Assembly: GCA_015680685.1 (NCBI GenBank)
Contig: MNCI01016414.1
Coordinates: 172,925 to 206,872 of the forward strand
Direction of reading: 5' to 3'
Origin: Gnetum montanum
Lineage: Eukaryota; Streptophyta; Gnetopsida; Gnetales; Gnetaceae
Length of the DNA stretch: 33,948 nucleotides
In this document: positions 21,301 through 31,190 of the stretch, in pieces
Position numbering within the stretch: position 1 is the first letter of the stretch
How the letters are laid out: each line of letters starts with the position of its first letter
The notes under the pieces: model-generated
The model's database searches: none
What the model saw: the letters and a program-made list of their open reading frames with translations, nothing else
What the model was told of the DNA's origin: nothing
Made by a program: the position numbers and the translations under genes

Positions 21301-24300
21301 CTTCCAAAGCCAGATTCTCATGTTAGTCGCATGATCTCTGTCTAGCTGTTGTTGGAGCTGCATTGCCTCTATCCATTCTCTCTCTTGGGTCTGTGTGGCC
21401 TCCTTCTCCTACTCCAATCTTTGTTGCTCCTCCCATTGAAGCTTTGCTTTGATTTGCACACATAGCTCATCAATGAGCACTACCCTGGCCAAATCTTCCT
21501 GCAACTCCCAATGCTTTTTGATGTCATTTTCTAGCTCTCTACGTTGCAGCATTGCTTGAGTAGCAACATGCTTGAAGGCCCCTTTGTGTGTGGTCCATCT
21601 TGCCTTCCAAACAGCCCTCTCTTCCACCCTAGCTTGCTCTATAGCCTCCTTGGCCATCTTCTGGATTTCATTCTGACAATAGTGTTGAGTTTCCTAGCTC
21701 TGTGCCTCTGCATTAGACAACCCCTGTTGCCTTGACTCCTCCATAGGCTTAGCCACCACTCGCACTGAATTCATTATTGGCATTGGGTTCGACTGTTGTG
21801 TTGTCCTTGACCTCGACGTTGACCTTGAATCCCCAAACCTTGTCACCTCTTTGGAGTAAACGAATTGAGGAGCTAATTGTAGCTCCCATGGCATCATTGA
21901 CATCTCGATCCTCCACAAAGCTAGGATAAGTCCCGAATGGTGCCCTCTACACTACCTCTGGAGCTCTGCAAGAAAATACTGCAATAGATTAATAGCATTT
22001 CCAAGCCTCAAGCAACTCATAAAAGCAAAATGTATTTCGAGGAGCTTAGACAAACTCTTGGAATGAACCAGAAATCTATCAATCAACACTGTTGCCTCCT
22101 ACCAGAGTTGTTGTAATGCCGACTTCGACACATGTCCACTCGCCATTTTAGGCATTTCCCTCTTGAAGAAACCTTTCGCATGCTCAAGGCTGCACATAAT
22201 CAAAAGAATTGTTTTTCCCTCCGTCGGACCCCCTAGCAACCCTGCTAGTGCTAGCTCATTTAACTCAATCTTAATGCCATGAAGTGTTGTCTCATCCTCA
22301 GCCCAATTGGTGAAGAACACACCATTTGCTAGCTCGAGGTCCCCTTCCAGCTTGGGTAGGAGCTTTGCCCACATTCCACCAGTTCCCATAGCATAGGATT
22401 TGCTTGGAAAGTTGCGCTTGAAGGTCCAAAGATTTGCATTTGACCCATTACTATCGAAGCTTTCCACCACAGTCTGACCCCAGTTGTAGCCACTTGCGTA
22501 GGCTAAGGAGGATGTTGGGCCCTAAAGATTAAATTGTTCCTTATCTTCCACAAGGACCAAAGTACTGTTGTTGCTTTTGAGTCTCCATCCAAGTTAGTGG
22601 GTGGTAGTAATGTGGTCGCTTGCCAAGTGTCTAGGGCAAATGGCCATTGGTACACACAATGATTTACCGTCTTAGGCTCCTTCAAACATAAGGGGCAGAG
22701 ATTATTAATGTTTAATCCTCTCTCCCTGAGGAGAGCTTGCACTAGAAGTGTGGCATATTTAATCAACCAGACAAATACTTTCACTTTCTCTAGTAGTTTG
22801 TCCTTCTAGATAGGCCTCCACCCTTGAATTGGAGAGGGAGGGGGGTGTGTGGTGCACTCAGTTTTAATAATGTCGTTGGATGGTCTTCCCAGTAATCCCT
22901 TTTATATCATATCTCTAGCATGTTTGCACATGGCTTGCCACACCGGCAAGCCCCGCGTCCCAACCTCCCACTATTGATATTTTTGATGCATAATGCGTAT
23001 CCATTGGGCCAGACACTCCTTTGGTTGTAACAATCTATTAACCAAGTGTTGATAACCCATAACAATCTCATCATGATATTTCAATACCCCAAGTCCTCTT
23101 GCCTCCTTTGGTTTTGCTACATTCTTCTGGCACATGAGGTGCAATTGTTCCCCTCCTTGCCCCTTGACCAAACAAATTTTTGAATGATTTGATGAAGCCA
23201 TGGAAGCAATGAAACAAACTATCACCATAAGAGTGAAGGAAGCCAAAATAATCCTTCCTTTTCTTGTGAGGAAGTGATTGGTCCAATGTTTGGTACATTG
23301 TTGTAGTTTCTATAGCAAGTCCAACCACGTATGAGTTCTGTGCCAGGCAAAAATTGGCATTCATAGATACGAGTCTTGTTCTGTGTTTGGTAGGATCCTC
23401 GGTATCTAGGAGATCCTACCCTTGACCCAATCATTAGCATTCACCAAATGGATTGTTGACTTTGCTCTATTTATCTCAAGGCCCACCTCTTGGGCCATCC
23501 AATCAAGTGCTTGATTAACTGTGGAATAGCCGCTCGTGAGAAATAGTATAGTATCAAATGTAATGCTCAACAAGGCATTTAACCCCCACAACTTCTATAC
23601 CTCTTACACCTTCTGCCTCACAGTATATCTATACCATGTCCATGGCAATAATGAATAGGAGCGGGGAGAGGGGATCCCCTTGTCTGAGCCCCTAGCTTGG
23701 CTTGGCAAAACCCCAAAGTCTACCATCAATATCAAAGGAGTAGCTCCCCAAAGCCTGCAACTAAATACAAAGATCCACAAACTTGGGATCAAACCCCTTG
23801 CACAACATAATCTCCCTTAGCGCCTCCCAGCTGACTGTATCATATGCCTTCATGATATCCAACTTGATGCACATCCTCGGGTAACCCATATTATGCAGTG
23901 AGTGTAGAATCTCTTGTAGTAGTATAACCTAGTCTTGCAGGAAGCACTCTTTTACAAAACCTGCCTGATGCCCCCCAATCAGCTTTGGCATCATTGGGGC
24001 CAGACGACGAACAAGCATTTTTGTGATTAGTTGAAGCAGGGTATTACAAATCCCAATAGGTTGGAATTGCGAGGGCACCATTGGATTAGTCACTTTTGGG
24101 ATAAGAACTATCCTTGAACAGTTAATCTTTCATCGAACCTGCTACTACTTTTGAAAACAAAATTTGACACAAAACTAGAAAGGAGCTAAACCAAGGGACA
24201 CTAATCCAAAAAAGGGGAAAAAGGTAGGGAACAGAAAAACTCTCATTAGGAAAACTGTTTAGACCAGGACCAGAATGAAATTACAAATGTCCCAAAAGTT

Positions 24301-27300
24301 AGACAATGAGCAGAGCTAAATGATCGAGACAATATCTTTCAGAGGAAGTTAGCAGCTAAGAGATTTTCTTCATCCAGGAGAATACGTGGTGCAGGAGAGT
24401 TGAAAGTGTCTTCAAATCTATGCCTAGGACCTGTGTACCAAAGAAGTGGCAAGGGGGATTTTTATTTCATTGTTATACATTTTCATGGATTGGTCATTAG
24501 TAACATGTGGTTCGGAGTCAATATGTGAGCCAACCTCAGTATTTATTAATGGCAAAATGACTAATAGAGATTTGTTACCTCAACATTGGGACTGAAAGGC
24601 TTTTTGATGAACTTCCTCAATGAATTTTGGATTGATAATTCCTAAAATTCTGGTATTTTTTGCATGTGCATTCACACACATTTTATTTTCAAAGCAACGG
24701 AAGAAGTTTATGATATGAATAGTAAATTTTCTTAACTGTTGGGGAAAACATTGTGAGCAGAAAGGGCTATTTCAACTGTTGTGGCTAAGCTGACATTCAT
24801 GCTGATAATTGCTAATGCAACAGGGCATTACCTGACCTCATTGAAGACTCTGTTCAACGTCAACAATGATCTTGAAAACAACTTTCAGTTGTATGAAATG
24901 CCTAACACAAGATACAACTGCTAGGTTGAAGGTCCTTATAGTGAAAAATCTAAAATAAGTTTTACATATAAATAAGAAAATTCCATTTCCTTTGAACTGA
25001 AAATAAAAGACCTGAAGTTTTTGCTGAAAGAAATTGCCTGAAAATTGCTTAAATCAAACTTCTTATGGCAAATATTCTGTGTTCAACAAGCGTGTCTGCT
25101 CTGAATTTCTGTGTTATGTTTTTCTTTTTTTTTTCTTTTTTTTTTTTGAGTTTTGTTTAGACATTTTAAGTTGTTCCGTTTCCTATTTTGTTTTAGATAA
25201 AGAATGCAGACCTATATACAAGTAGTTTAAAAGCTTTTATTTATTTTGCCTTGTTTATTGATTTTGTTGTTCCTGTTATGCACTTTTGTACAAGAAGGTT
25301 TTATTTCTTGCTTCATATGCATTGGTCAACAATGTATTTCAATCTTCTTGGATTGATTTCAACATATTATCTCACATGTTTTCCTTACATTTAAAACACA
25401 CTTGGAGCTTTAATCTCTTCCTATCTGTTCTTCTTCCATAATAGGTGCCACCTTTAGCAAAGGTCTCAATCGTGGGATCGGAACTATAGCAGCTGGTGGT
25501 TTAGCTCTTGGAGCTGCAGAACTCTCTACTCGGACAAGGAATTGGGAACCTGTAATGATCCTGATCAGCATATTTATTGCAGGTTTCTAAACAATATCAT
25601 TTTATTAAATTGGTGATTCAGCTTTTCATTTATTGACATTTTATTAGCTTTGTCTCTCAGCGTTTATGTATCGAACTTATTACTAATTTGACAATTCTAA
25701 TACCACGTTTACCTATGTTAGATTTAGCAGCACCTCTTTGTTGTTAGGGGTTTCTTAAGTTTTGAACCATTGTGTTATAGATTATAGCTACAGTTTGTAC
25801 CGTGGGATTATTGACGTCTTGTTTCAATTATGTCAGGTTCTGGTGCAACATTTGCGAAACTCTACCCAAAGATGAAGCCTTATGAATATGGGTTCAGGGT
25901 TTTTCTGATCACATTTTGCTTCATTATGGTTTCTGGGTACAGAACTAGAGAATTCCTTCACACTGGTGTCAATCGCTTTGTTCTTATTGTTATTGGTGCT
26001 GGTATCTCCATTGCTGTCAACGTTTTCATTCTTCCTATATGGGCAGGAGAGGATTTGCATAAGCTGATTGCTAAAAATTTTAAGAATGTTGCACAGTCCC
26101 TTGAAGGTAGTTACAGCTGATGCGCTTTGTTCTTTCAGTTAAATTTCATTTGAGAACTTACAGTACTAGGTCGACTACAATTGAAAATAGGTTTTTCTAT
26201 CAACTGTTAAGAATTCTTTTTCATCTTCCCGCAACTTAATTTCTCCATGTTCAACCAGGATGTATTGATGGTTACCTTCAAGGCTTGGAGCTTGAGAGAT
26301 TCACTTCAAAACTTATTACATTACAAGCTGCTGATGATCCTGTTTACAATGGTTATAGATCTGCTGTTGTGTCTACAAGTCAAGAAGAAACCTTGGTAAA
26401 GAAGTAAAAGTGCTGTACTAACTGTTAAATTTCTGATTTTTCCATTGGCATAAGACTATGAACTGTATACGATATTCATTTTCTCAGTTAGGATTTGCTT
26501 GCTGGGAACCACCTCATGGCCGCTACAAAATGTGGAAGTATCCTTGGAACCTGTATGTTAAAGTGGGAGGGGCTTTGAGACATTGTGCATATATGGTGAT
26601 GGCATTGCATGGATGTTTGTTGTCAGAAATACAGGTAATTGGTGTCATTATTTCACAAAGCACATGACACCTTTTGTCTTCATGTAGAATCTCAACCTAA
26701 ACTAGAGTTTGAACAACTATTTAGTGTTATGCTAAGATCTGTGACCTTTCCATGTATAATTTGTGGTTCTCAACGCAATGTTACTTTTTAAAAGTGCTCG
26801 TATCTTTAAGTTTCCCTCATCAGCATTTTTCAGCTCATAATAATGGCTTTTCCTTAGAAAATCTGTGTTTGAAACTAGTCAATTTCTGTAAATTGCATAG
26901 ATGTGAAAGTACATTGACTTAGGTATTACAAATGTGTATGCAAAATGTAGAAACCAGAGGAAATCAAGATATAAATGGAGAGTCCAACGACAAAGACCGT
27001 CCAATTGGGAGGGGAAACGGCAATCATTAACACTAGTGTCCTTACGCTGTTTTTTTAGCTATTGGCATGTTTGTGCTCATGCCCAGAATGGTAGGTTATG
27101 GTGGTTTTGTGCAAACAACTTTTGTTCAGGAGGTTGCCGTCTAAGCTGGCTATCAAAATCTTGTTGTAATTAATTGTCCCCACAAAAATGATGCATTACT
27201 AAGAAGGCTCATTATAAGTTTTAGTAAATCACTGTTTAAATTTGAAATTTTTAATTACAGTTTTCGTTTCATGATAACTTTTTTTCTTCCCATTACTTCC

Positions 27301-27999
27301 TAGGCACCATTGGACTTGCGGCAAATGTTTCGTAATGAACTTTTTAGAGTGAGCATTGGTGGGGCAAAAGTTCTGCGGGAACTGGGTGAATGCCTTGAAA
27401 ACATGACAAAGCTGAAAACCAAAGATATCCTGTTTGAAGTTCATAATGCAGCTGATGAATTGCAGAAAAAAATTGATGCCCGCTCTTACCTACTTGTAAA
27501 CTCAGAAAGTTGGGTTATTGGGACTAGGGGTGAAAATAGCTCAGGGGACACTAATGCTCAGATGGAAGATGAAGAGCGTGATCAAGTTGGGCATTTATCA
27601 TCCAGGTCTAAGACCGAGCTTCGTATTGACACAAAACAGTATGACATGTTATCAAAAAGTTGGGACGTGCGAGATACTTCTTCTGGGACAAGTCCAGGCC
27701 AAATACCTAGTCATGACAAAATACATCAGAAGCATAATTCTTGGCCTTCTAAGAATTCTTTTGGGTTTGTAACTGAAAACGTTTACCCAGAAGAAAAAAC
27801 ACTGGAAAATGCAAGGGCACTATCCTTCGCTACATTTGCATCCCTGTTGATAGAATTTGTAGCAAGGCTTGAGAACCTCGTAAACGCCTACGAGGAGCTC
27901 TGTGAAAAGGCGAACTTTAAAGAGCCTGATTTTGGTCATGTAAAGGAACCCAACGGTCTGTTTCGAAGGTCGCTGAAAATTTTGGGATTAATATCATGA
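18087..27999 (+). CDS. ALMT: ALMT-family anion channel (aluminium-activated malate transporter), six exons
   Basis: Exons 18087-18369, 25445-25582, 25837-26106, 26259-26395, 26488-26634 and 27304-27999 join to 1671 nt, or 556 residues. All introns are GT-AG, with phases 1, 1, 1, 0, 0. ALMT proteins are plant anion channels carrying malate or other anions across the plasma membrane or tonoplast, for Al resistance, guard-cell movement or vacuolar storage. Six hydrophobic helices lie near residues 49-68, 77-95, 106-121, 129-149, 158-175 and 187-207. The family WEP motif (CWEPPHGR) is at 281-288, and the C-terminal [15 protein letters not shown] at 500-514. The long C-terminal half is cytosolic in the family. 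The start is the ATG at 18087; the in-frame codon at 18057 is GTG. No stop or frameshift occurs, so it looks functional. The sequence style recalls the vacuolar ALMT4/9-like group; that is tentative. Confidence 0.95.
18370..20763 (+). other. ALMT intron 1, part before the LINE
   Basis: Intronic AT-rich sequence. An open frame at 19097-19405 (102 codons from an ATG) has no recognised domain and is probably fortuitous. Similar words occur around 20445-20475 and 20700-20730 (AAAGAGGATCTT..TTACAACTTT), suggesting a small local duplication; a looser relative is at 24865-24890. Nothing else is supported. Confidence 0.55.
21037..22500 (-). pseudogene. Unknown C-terminal frame of the LINE, about 480 codons
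   Basis: The open stretches starting at 22470, 21918, 21657 and 21363 are all in one - strand frame, broken by only a few stops. The frame can be followed from about 22521, overlapping the end of zf-RVT in another frame, so one frameshift could make it an extension of ORF2; it could also be a separate ORF3. The first part ([38 protein letters not shown]) is not an RNase H that I can recognise. The middle is a charged, probably coiled-coil segment ([37 protein letters not shown]). The end holds a Cys-containing segment ([15 protein letters not shown]). The function is unknown. The LINE 3' end lies beyond it, so it belongs to the element. Confidence 0.6.
22503..22784 (-). pseudogene. LINE zinc-binding RT-associated region (zf-RVT)
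   Basis: The frame reads [20 protein letters not shown], then [20 protein letters not shown] (Cys-X2-Cys, His-X-Cys type) and [16 protein letters not shown]. This is the conserved zf-RVT domain found at the C-terminus of plant LINE ORF2. It ends in a TAG at 22505-22503. Confidence 0.9.
23400..24126 (-). pseudogene. LINE reverse transcriptase pseudogene
   Basis: The - strand frame starting around 24126 reads [20 protein letters not shown], then [31 protein letters not shown] (catalytic Asp in LDIMKAYD) and [19 protein letters not shown]. After a frameshift near 23600 the next block reads [12 protein letters not shown], where the usual FADD is degraded, followed by [20 protein letters not shown]. 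These are the ordered motifs of plant L1 RT. The missing first Asp of FADD, a stop before GLRQGD and frame changes show it is dead. Confidence 0.92.
24136..25444 (+). other. ALMT intron 1, part after the LINE
   Basis: AT-rich intron sequence with a T-run (about 25112-25148) and a pyrimidine-rich stretch before the acceptor ATAG at 25441-25444. No gene or element was recognised. Confidence 0.6.
25445..25582 (+). CDS. ALMT: ALMT exon 2
   Basis: It encodes residues 95-141, with [19 protein letters not shown] (start of TM3) and [15 protein letters not shown] (TM4). The acceptor is ATAG and the donor G|GTTTCT. Both ends are phase 1, so it is a symmetrical exon. Confidence 0.94.
25837..26106 (+). 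CDS. ALMT: ALMT exon 3
   Basis: It encodes residues 141-231: [21 protein letters not shown]5 ([17 protein letters not shown]), the basic [15 protein letters not shown] loop and TM6 ([19 protein letters not shown]). Then comes the start of the cytosolic half ([12 protein letters not shown]). Acceptor TCAG, donor G|GTAGTT. The frame continues a few codons into the intron before a stop, so this exon looks like a short ORF if read alone. Confidence 0.94.
26259..26395 (+). CDS. ALMT: ALMT exon 4
   Basis: It encodes residues 231-276 ([18 protein letters not shown] and [20 protein letters not shown]). The acceptor CCAG precedes GA, which completes a Gly codon. The donor GTAAAG follows TTG, leaving phase 0. 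Confidence 0.92.
26488..26634 (+). CDS. ALMT: ALMT exon 5 (WEP motif)
   Basis: It encodes residues 277-325, [20 protein letters not shown] through [18 protein letters not shown]. The WEP motif, family-diagnostic for ALMTs, is in this exon. Acceptor CTCAG, donor CAG|GTAATT, phase 0 at both ends. The preceding intron is only 92 bp. Confidence 0.94.
26635..27303 (+). other. ALMT intron 5, with a coding-like patch
   Basis: A 669-bp intron. Around 26945-27220 the + strand reads in a compositionally protein-like way ([19 protein letters not shown], then [19 protein letters not shown]), with stops. It may be a fragment of an unrecognised retroelement or gene, or chance. The acceptor is CCTAG at 27299-27303. 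Confidence 0.5.
27304..27999 (+). CDS. ALMT: ALMT exon 6 (C-terminal cytosolic region)
   Basis: It encodes residues 326-556. It starts [20 protein letters not shown], as after the SEIQ junction of other ALMTs. A variable Ser/Asp/Lys-rich linker (about 395-480), a candidate site for phosphorylation, is followed by the conserved [20 protein letters not shown] and ANFKEPDF. The TGA stop is at 27997-27999. Confidence 0.95.
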   Translation, partial: APLDLRQMFRNELFRVSIGGAKVLRELGECLENMTKLKTKDILFEVHNAADELQKKIDARSYLLVNSESWVIGTRGENSSGDTNAQMEDEERDQVGHLSSRSKTELRIDTKQYDMLSKSWDVRDTSSGTSPGQIPSHDKIHQKHNSWPSKNSFGFVTENVYPEEKTLENARALSFATFASLLIEFVARLENLVNAYEELCEKANFKEPDFGHVKEPNGLFRRSLKILGLIS

Positions 28000-28084
28000 T
28001 TTGAATCTTCCTCTTCTGCTGCTTCTCAATTTGTATATGTTTGCTGAACTACATTTCAGATAAGAAACTATTATCTGATAATGT

Positions 28085-28090
28085 AATAAA
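28085..28090 (+). terminator. Polyadenylation signal of the ALMT gene
   Basis: AATAAA lies 86 bp after the stop codon, with a TTTGTATATGTTTGC (UGUA-type) stretch upstream around 28030. The cleavage site is not determined. Confidence 0.6.
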
Positions 28091-28904
28091 AAGGACACCA
28101 ATATGTACAGTGCTTGGTTAAGCACTGAGTGTTAGATGCTCCATGGAGTAATCATTGCAGCTGTGACACTGCATCGATTATTTTTCTTATTCCTGCCATC
28201 CAATCCATGTCAGACATCTTTCAAAGTTTATCATCTTGTTTCATTCATTTTCATGAAAGTTGCACTTTGACAAGATGCATATCGTTCTTATGGGTTTGCA
28301 AAGCACAAATAATTTAAGTTAATTGTCATGTTTAAGACTTCCCCTTACAAGGATAAAAGCATTACATATTAACTACCTTTATCATGTGTTATGTCTATGA
28401 AAATCTTTTATTACTAAATCAGTCATTATAACTCTATCAAGCAGTTCTCATTTGCTTGTATCAAGAGTGTGTGCTTTGTATTATAAGTGTCTGTTTAAGG
28501 TTGGATGCAAACGTTCTGTTGCAATGTGGATTATTTTCATTGAAGCTTCTTGGTAATTTTGCCGAAGTTTTATTTTTCATTTTGGTTGGGGGAACATCTC
28601 TTACCAAGATTTCTTCAACGCAACCATCACCTTCAATTCTAATGATTCTACTCTGCAGTTTTTAATTAAGCATTTACATTTAAATTCAAGGGTTCCACTG
28701 GCATTTTCCATAGGAATGCATTTGCAATGTTGCAAGGACATTACATTTTCCCAAAGTTTTCCGAAACACCCTTTCCTATCATAAACTGATGTCTCTCTTC
28801 CTAAATTCTTGCAGCTCATAGGAATGCAACTTCTATTTTAATTCCTTTGTTTGTTTATTCATCAAAGTATTATTTTTAATTAGTATTCCTAAAGAGGTTG
28901 ATTT
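28091..28904. other. Intergenic DNA downstream of ALMT, no gene recognised
   Basis: No domain, repeat or RNA gene was seen. Short open frames at 28129-28317 and 28456-28665 are unremarkable. The 3' UTR of ALMT may reach into its start. Confidence 0.55.
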
Positions 28905-28919
28905 GAAATGAGCAGGAGC

Positions 28920-30240
28920 AATGATGGGTGTGGGTGTTAGTGAAGGGCCTGGGCTTGATGGGGTTGAGGTAGGTGCCAAGGAGGATGCGAGAAAGGGGGC
29001 ACCAAGAGGGGTGGCCCTCTCTAGTGGTGGACAGGGAGGGGCTATTATCAGGGGGATCAAGGTGTGGATGCTATTGTTAGGAATAGGCACCTAATGCGGC
29101 TGTGGGTTAGGGGCTTGTCGTTTGAGGGGCTCTGTACTATGGAGTTGAGCCTCATTAGTCACTTTGTGTCATTGGAATTTCAGCCCCTCATCGACCTAAT
29201 TAGGAAGTAGGTTATGACATCTTGGGCCTTGGATGGGGGTGCAAGATCGGTTGTTGGTAGAGAATCTTTTGCTTTTTGTGTTTTAGTTTGTTGCAGACCA
29301 AGATAGGGTCCTTTTGGGAGGGCCATGGTTTCTTGGGACATAGGGTTTGACCCTTACGTACTGGTGCCCAGGGGCACATAAAGAAGCCAAATTGTTCTCT
29401 TGTGCTCCTCTTTGGATGCGTGTCTTGGAGGTTCCATGGGAACTATGGATGGAGGATTTTCTACCTACCTTAGTTGGGTAATTTGGGAATTCCATCTCCT
29501 TTGACAAATTCACTAACACCAAGGAATGTATGCATTATGCCCAGTTTTGTCTTTGGGGATCTCTTTCCTTAGAGAGTCTATTAAAGGTCAATTTGGATCT
29601 GCCTTTAGGCAAGGAATAGTTGACCATGGAATACAAGAATCTGTTACGGTCAGATTCGGCCACAACCGAAGCCTTCTAAGGATGTTCAACGGCCTATGGG
29701 ACCTATGGTAAGATGTATCATCCAACACACGATTGCAAAGTATGTCCTAAGGCTCTCCAAAATGGGCGAAAAGGGCCACAGGCTAGCCTTGAGAAGGGCA
29801 AATAGTCATTGGTCAAGAAAAAGGGGAAGGTCTTCCCCCTACCCTCTCCCCTCGAGGGGTCTTGTAATGGGTCCTTGCTAGGTCTTGCTGATATGTTGGT
29901 GTTGAGGGTGGACGTGGAGGAGGGGACAACCCCTTCCCCTGACTCTGCAGTGACTCCCCCTACAGTGGAATGGGTTGCAGGTTTCTTTGTGGAGGCTCCC
30001 TTGGTGAAGCTTCCCCCATTGGGGGAATGGAGGTCGATGCTCCGAGGTTCATCTAAGATGCTAATGGACCCATTGGCTAGGTAGGTTTTCTAGGAGGACT
30101 CACAGGGTTTCTTGGTTACTAATGAGCCTAAGTAGCCTAGCAGGCCTTCCAATATGCAAATGCACACTAAGAAAATGCAGCTTAATCTCAACCTCGAGTC
30201 TCAGAAGACCTTGAAGGAGGTCTACAAAATACAGGCTATG
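28920..30240 (+). pseudogene. LINE ORF1 pseudogene (DUF4283-type, zinc knuckle remnant)
   Basis: The frame starting at 29308 reads VLLGGPWFLGT, APLWMRVLEVPWELWMEDFL, then NSISFDKFTNTKECMHYAQF. This is the order typical of the DUF4283 RNA-binding N-terminal domain of plant LINE ORF1. Around 29675-29750 a remnant GCSTAYGTYGKMYHPTHDCK resembles the zinc knuckle that follows. ORF1 products bind LINE RNA. Several in-frame stops (for example after FLGT and LVG) show decay. The Gly-rich N-terminal stretch (28920-29090) is probably the poorly conserved start; its reverse complement gives an artefactual Pro-rich frame. Confidence 0.78.
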
Positions 30241-30248
30241 ACTAACTC

Positions 30249-30354
30249 ATGAGAATCCTCTCATGGAACTGCAAGGGCCTTACCATCAGAATACCCTCAA
30301 GGAATTGATGCGTGATGAAAATTGCTCGTTGGTGTATCTTTAGGAAATCAAGCT
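30249..30354 (+). pseudogene. LINE ORF2 start (endonuclease N-terminus)
   Basis: ATG at 30249 begins MRILSWNCKGL, the hallmark start of plant LINE ORF2, whose apurinic-type endonuclease nicks target DNA. A frameshift follows; the continuation in another frame is TLKELMRDENCSLVYL, a stop, then EIKLD. The sequence is interrupted at 30355 by the LTR. Confidence 0.85.
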
Positions 30355-31180
30355 TGATGAGTGGTGAGGTACCCCTACACTCAACCATACAAATACGAGC
30401 TTAGCATGTGCGATTCGGTCGAACTTCGCAGACTAAGTGCCTACACGCCTCATGGAACACTTAGGGTTAATCATTTGTTGTCTTCCCAGACTTACTTGTA
30501 GTTGTCATGGTGTAGGGTTAATTAAGTCTGAGGTACATGATTTTTATAGTCTTTTTTTGTTTTATCTCCTATGCTAACGAGGTGAAGGGTGAAGAAACTA
30601 ATTACTAACTTTAACTAACTAACTAAGTCTAAATTATCCTAGCGTCAGCATCTGTTCCCACTTACTGTTCACATCCTGAACCGATGCAACCTTGGTTACC
30701 AAACGCTAATCGTTGTTGGGATCACCAAGCGTAACGCATGTGCTTGAAGTGGTCGTATTGAGGTACTTAACTAGGAGAGAAGGGTTGAGAAAGATTTAAT
30801 AACTAATAAAGCATTAAATGATGAATAATAAATAACAATAAATAAAATCCTAATTAGCCTATTCCATGCACTGCAAGGTTTATCCAAGAAGTTCGTTTTT
30901 ATTGTCGTACACAAACTTGTGTTCAAGTACAATGTCTGCTCGAATAAAAATCCATTCACTTTGGAGTTCCTACTGCGGGCACATGGAAAATATTCTATCT
31001 TTGGATGGATCAAACTGCCAGAGTTTCACTACGGTTTAAGCTTAGGATGGGAAATAAGGGAGAGTTGCCTCTTATTTATAGACTTGATGGCGCACCGCGA
31101 TATCGCATACGCAATATCGCGGGTGATGACACGATATCACGTACGCAATATCGTGGCCCATGCGATATCGTGTCCCAGTA
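30355..31180 (-). repeat. 3' LTR of R3
   Basis: On the - strand it starts TACTGGGACA after the polypurine tract and ends CCACTCATCA at 30355. It contains a U3 array of GATATCG words, a TATA box (GTCTATAAATAAG, about 31080-31068), the GTACGACAATAAAAACG poly-A-type signal (about 30910-30894) and the GCTTGGTGATCCCAACA repeats. Its body aligns with the other LTRs of the family but its U3 array is unrelated to theirs. Confidence 0.87.
31090..31175 (-). repeat. U3 array of GATATCG-type palindromes in the R3 LTR
   Basis: About six copies of a CGATATCG-like word (GCGATATCGC, GCAATATCGC, ACGATATCAC, GCAATATCGT, GCGATATCGT) are spaced by 10-25 bp. It lies just upstream of the TATA box. It is CpG-rich, unlike the AT-rich arrays at the same position in the other LTRs. 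Confidence 0.82.
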
Positions 31181-31190
31181 TACCCCCATG
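31181..31190 (-). other. Polypurine tract of R3
   Basis: CATGGGGGTA on the - strand, preceded by GGAACTCGAGGACGAGTTTT, is the same arrangement as at 7661-7697. It would prime plus-strand DNA synthesis. Confidence 0.72.

Larger units (their letters stand above)
20764..24135 (-). mobile_element. 5'-truncated LINE in antisense orientation inside ALMT intron 1
   Basis: On the - strand the order is RT (from about 24126), zf-RVT (22784-22503), a long C-terminal frame (22500-21037), a 3' UTR and an A7 tail seen as TTTTTTT at 20764-20770. The 3' end, GCGATTTTATTAATATATCC shortly before the tail, is typical of plant L1-type LINEs. ORF1 and the endonuclease are missing, as in abortive target-primed reverse transcription. 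No clear target-site duplication was found. Frameshifts and stops make it inactive. The host intron is still properly bounded. Confidence 0.88.
28905..30354 (+). mobile_element. Second LINE, 5' half (ORF1 and start of ORF2), cut by an LTR
   Basis: The sequence becomes G-rich and less AT-rich at about 28905. It carries a decayed ORF1 and then, at 30249, the first codons of an ORF2 endonuclease. At 30355 the LTR of a - strand element begins. Whether the rest of the LINE lies beyond that element, outside the window, cannot be seen. Confidence 0.78.

Noticed and set aside
28833-29090. Pro-rich 85-codon frame on the - strand
   Set aside because: It is antisense to the Gly-rich start of a LINE ORF1 remnant.
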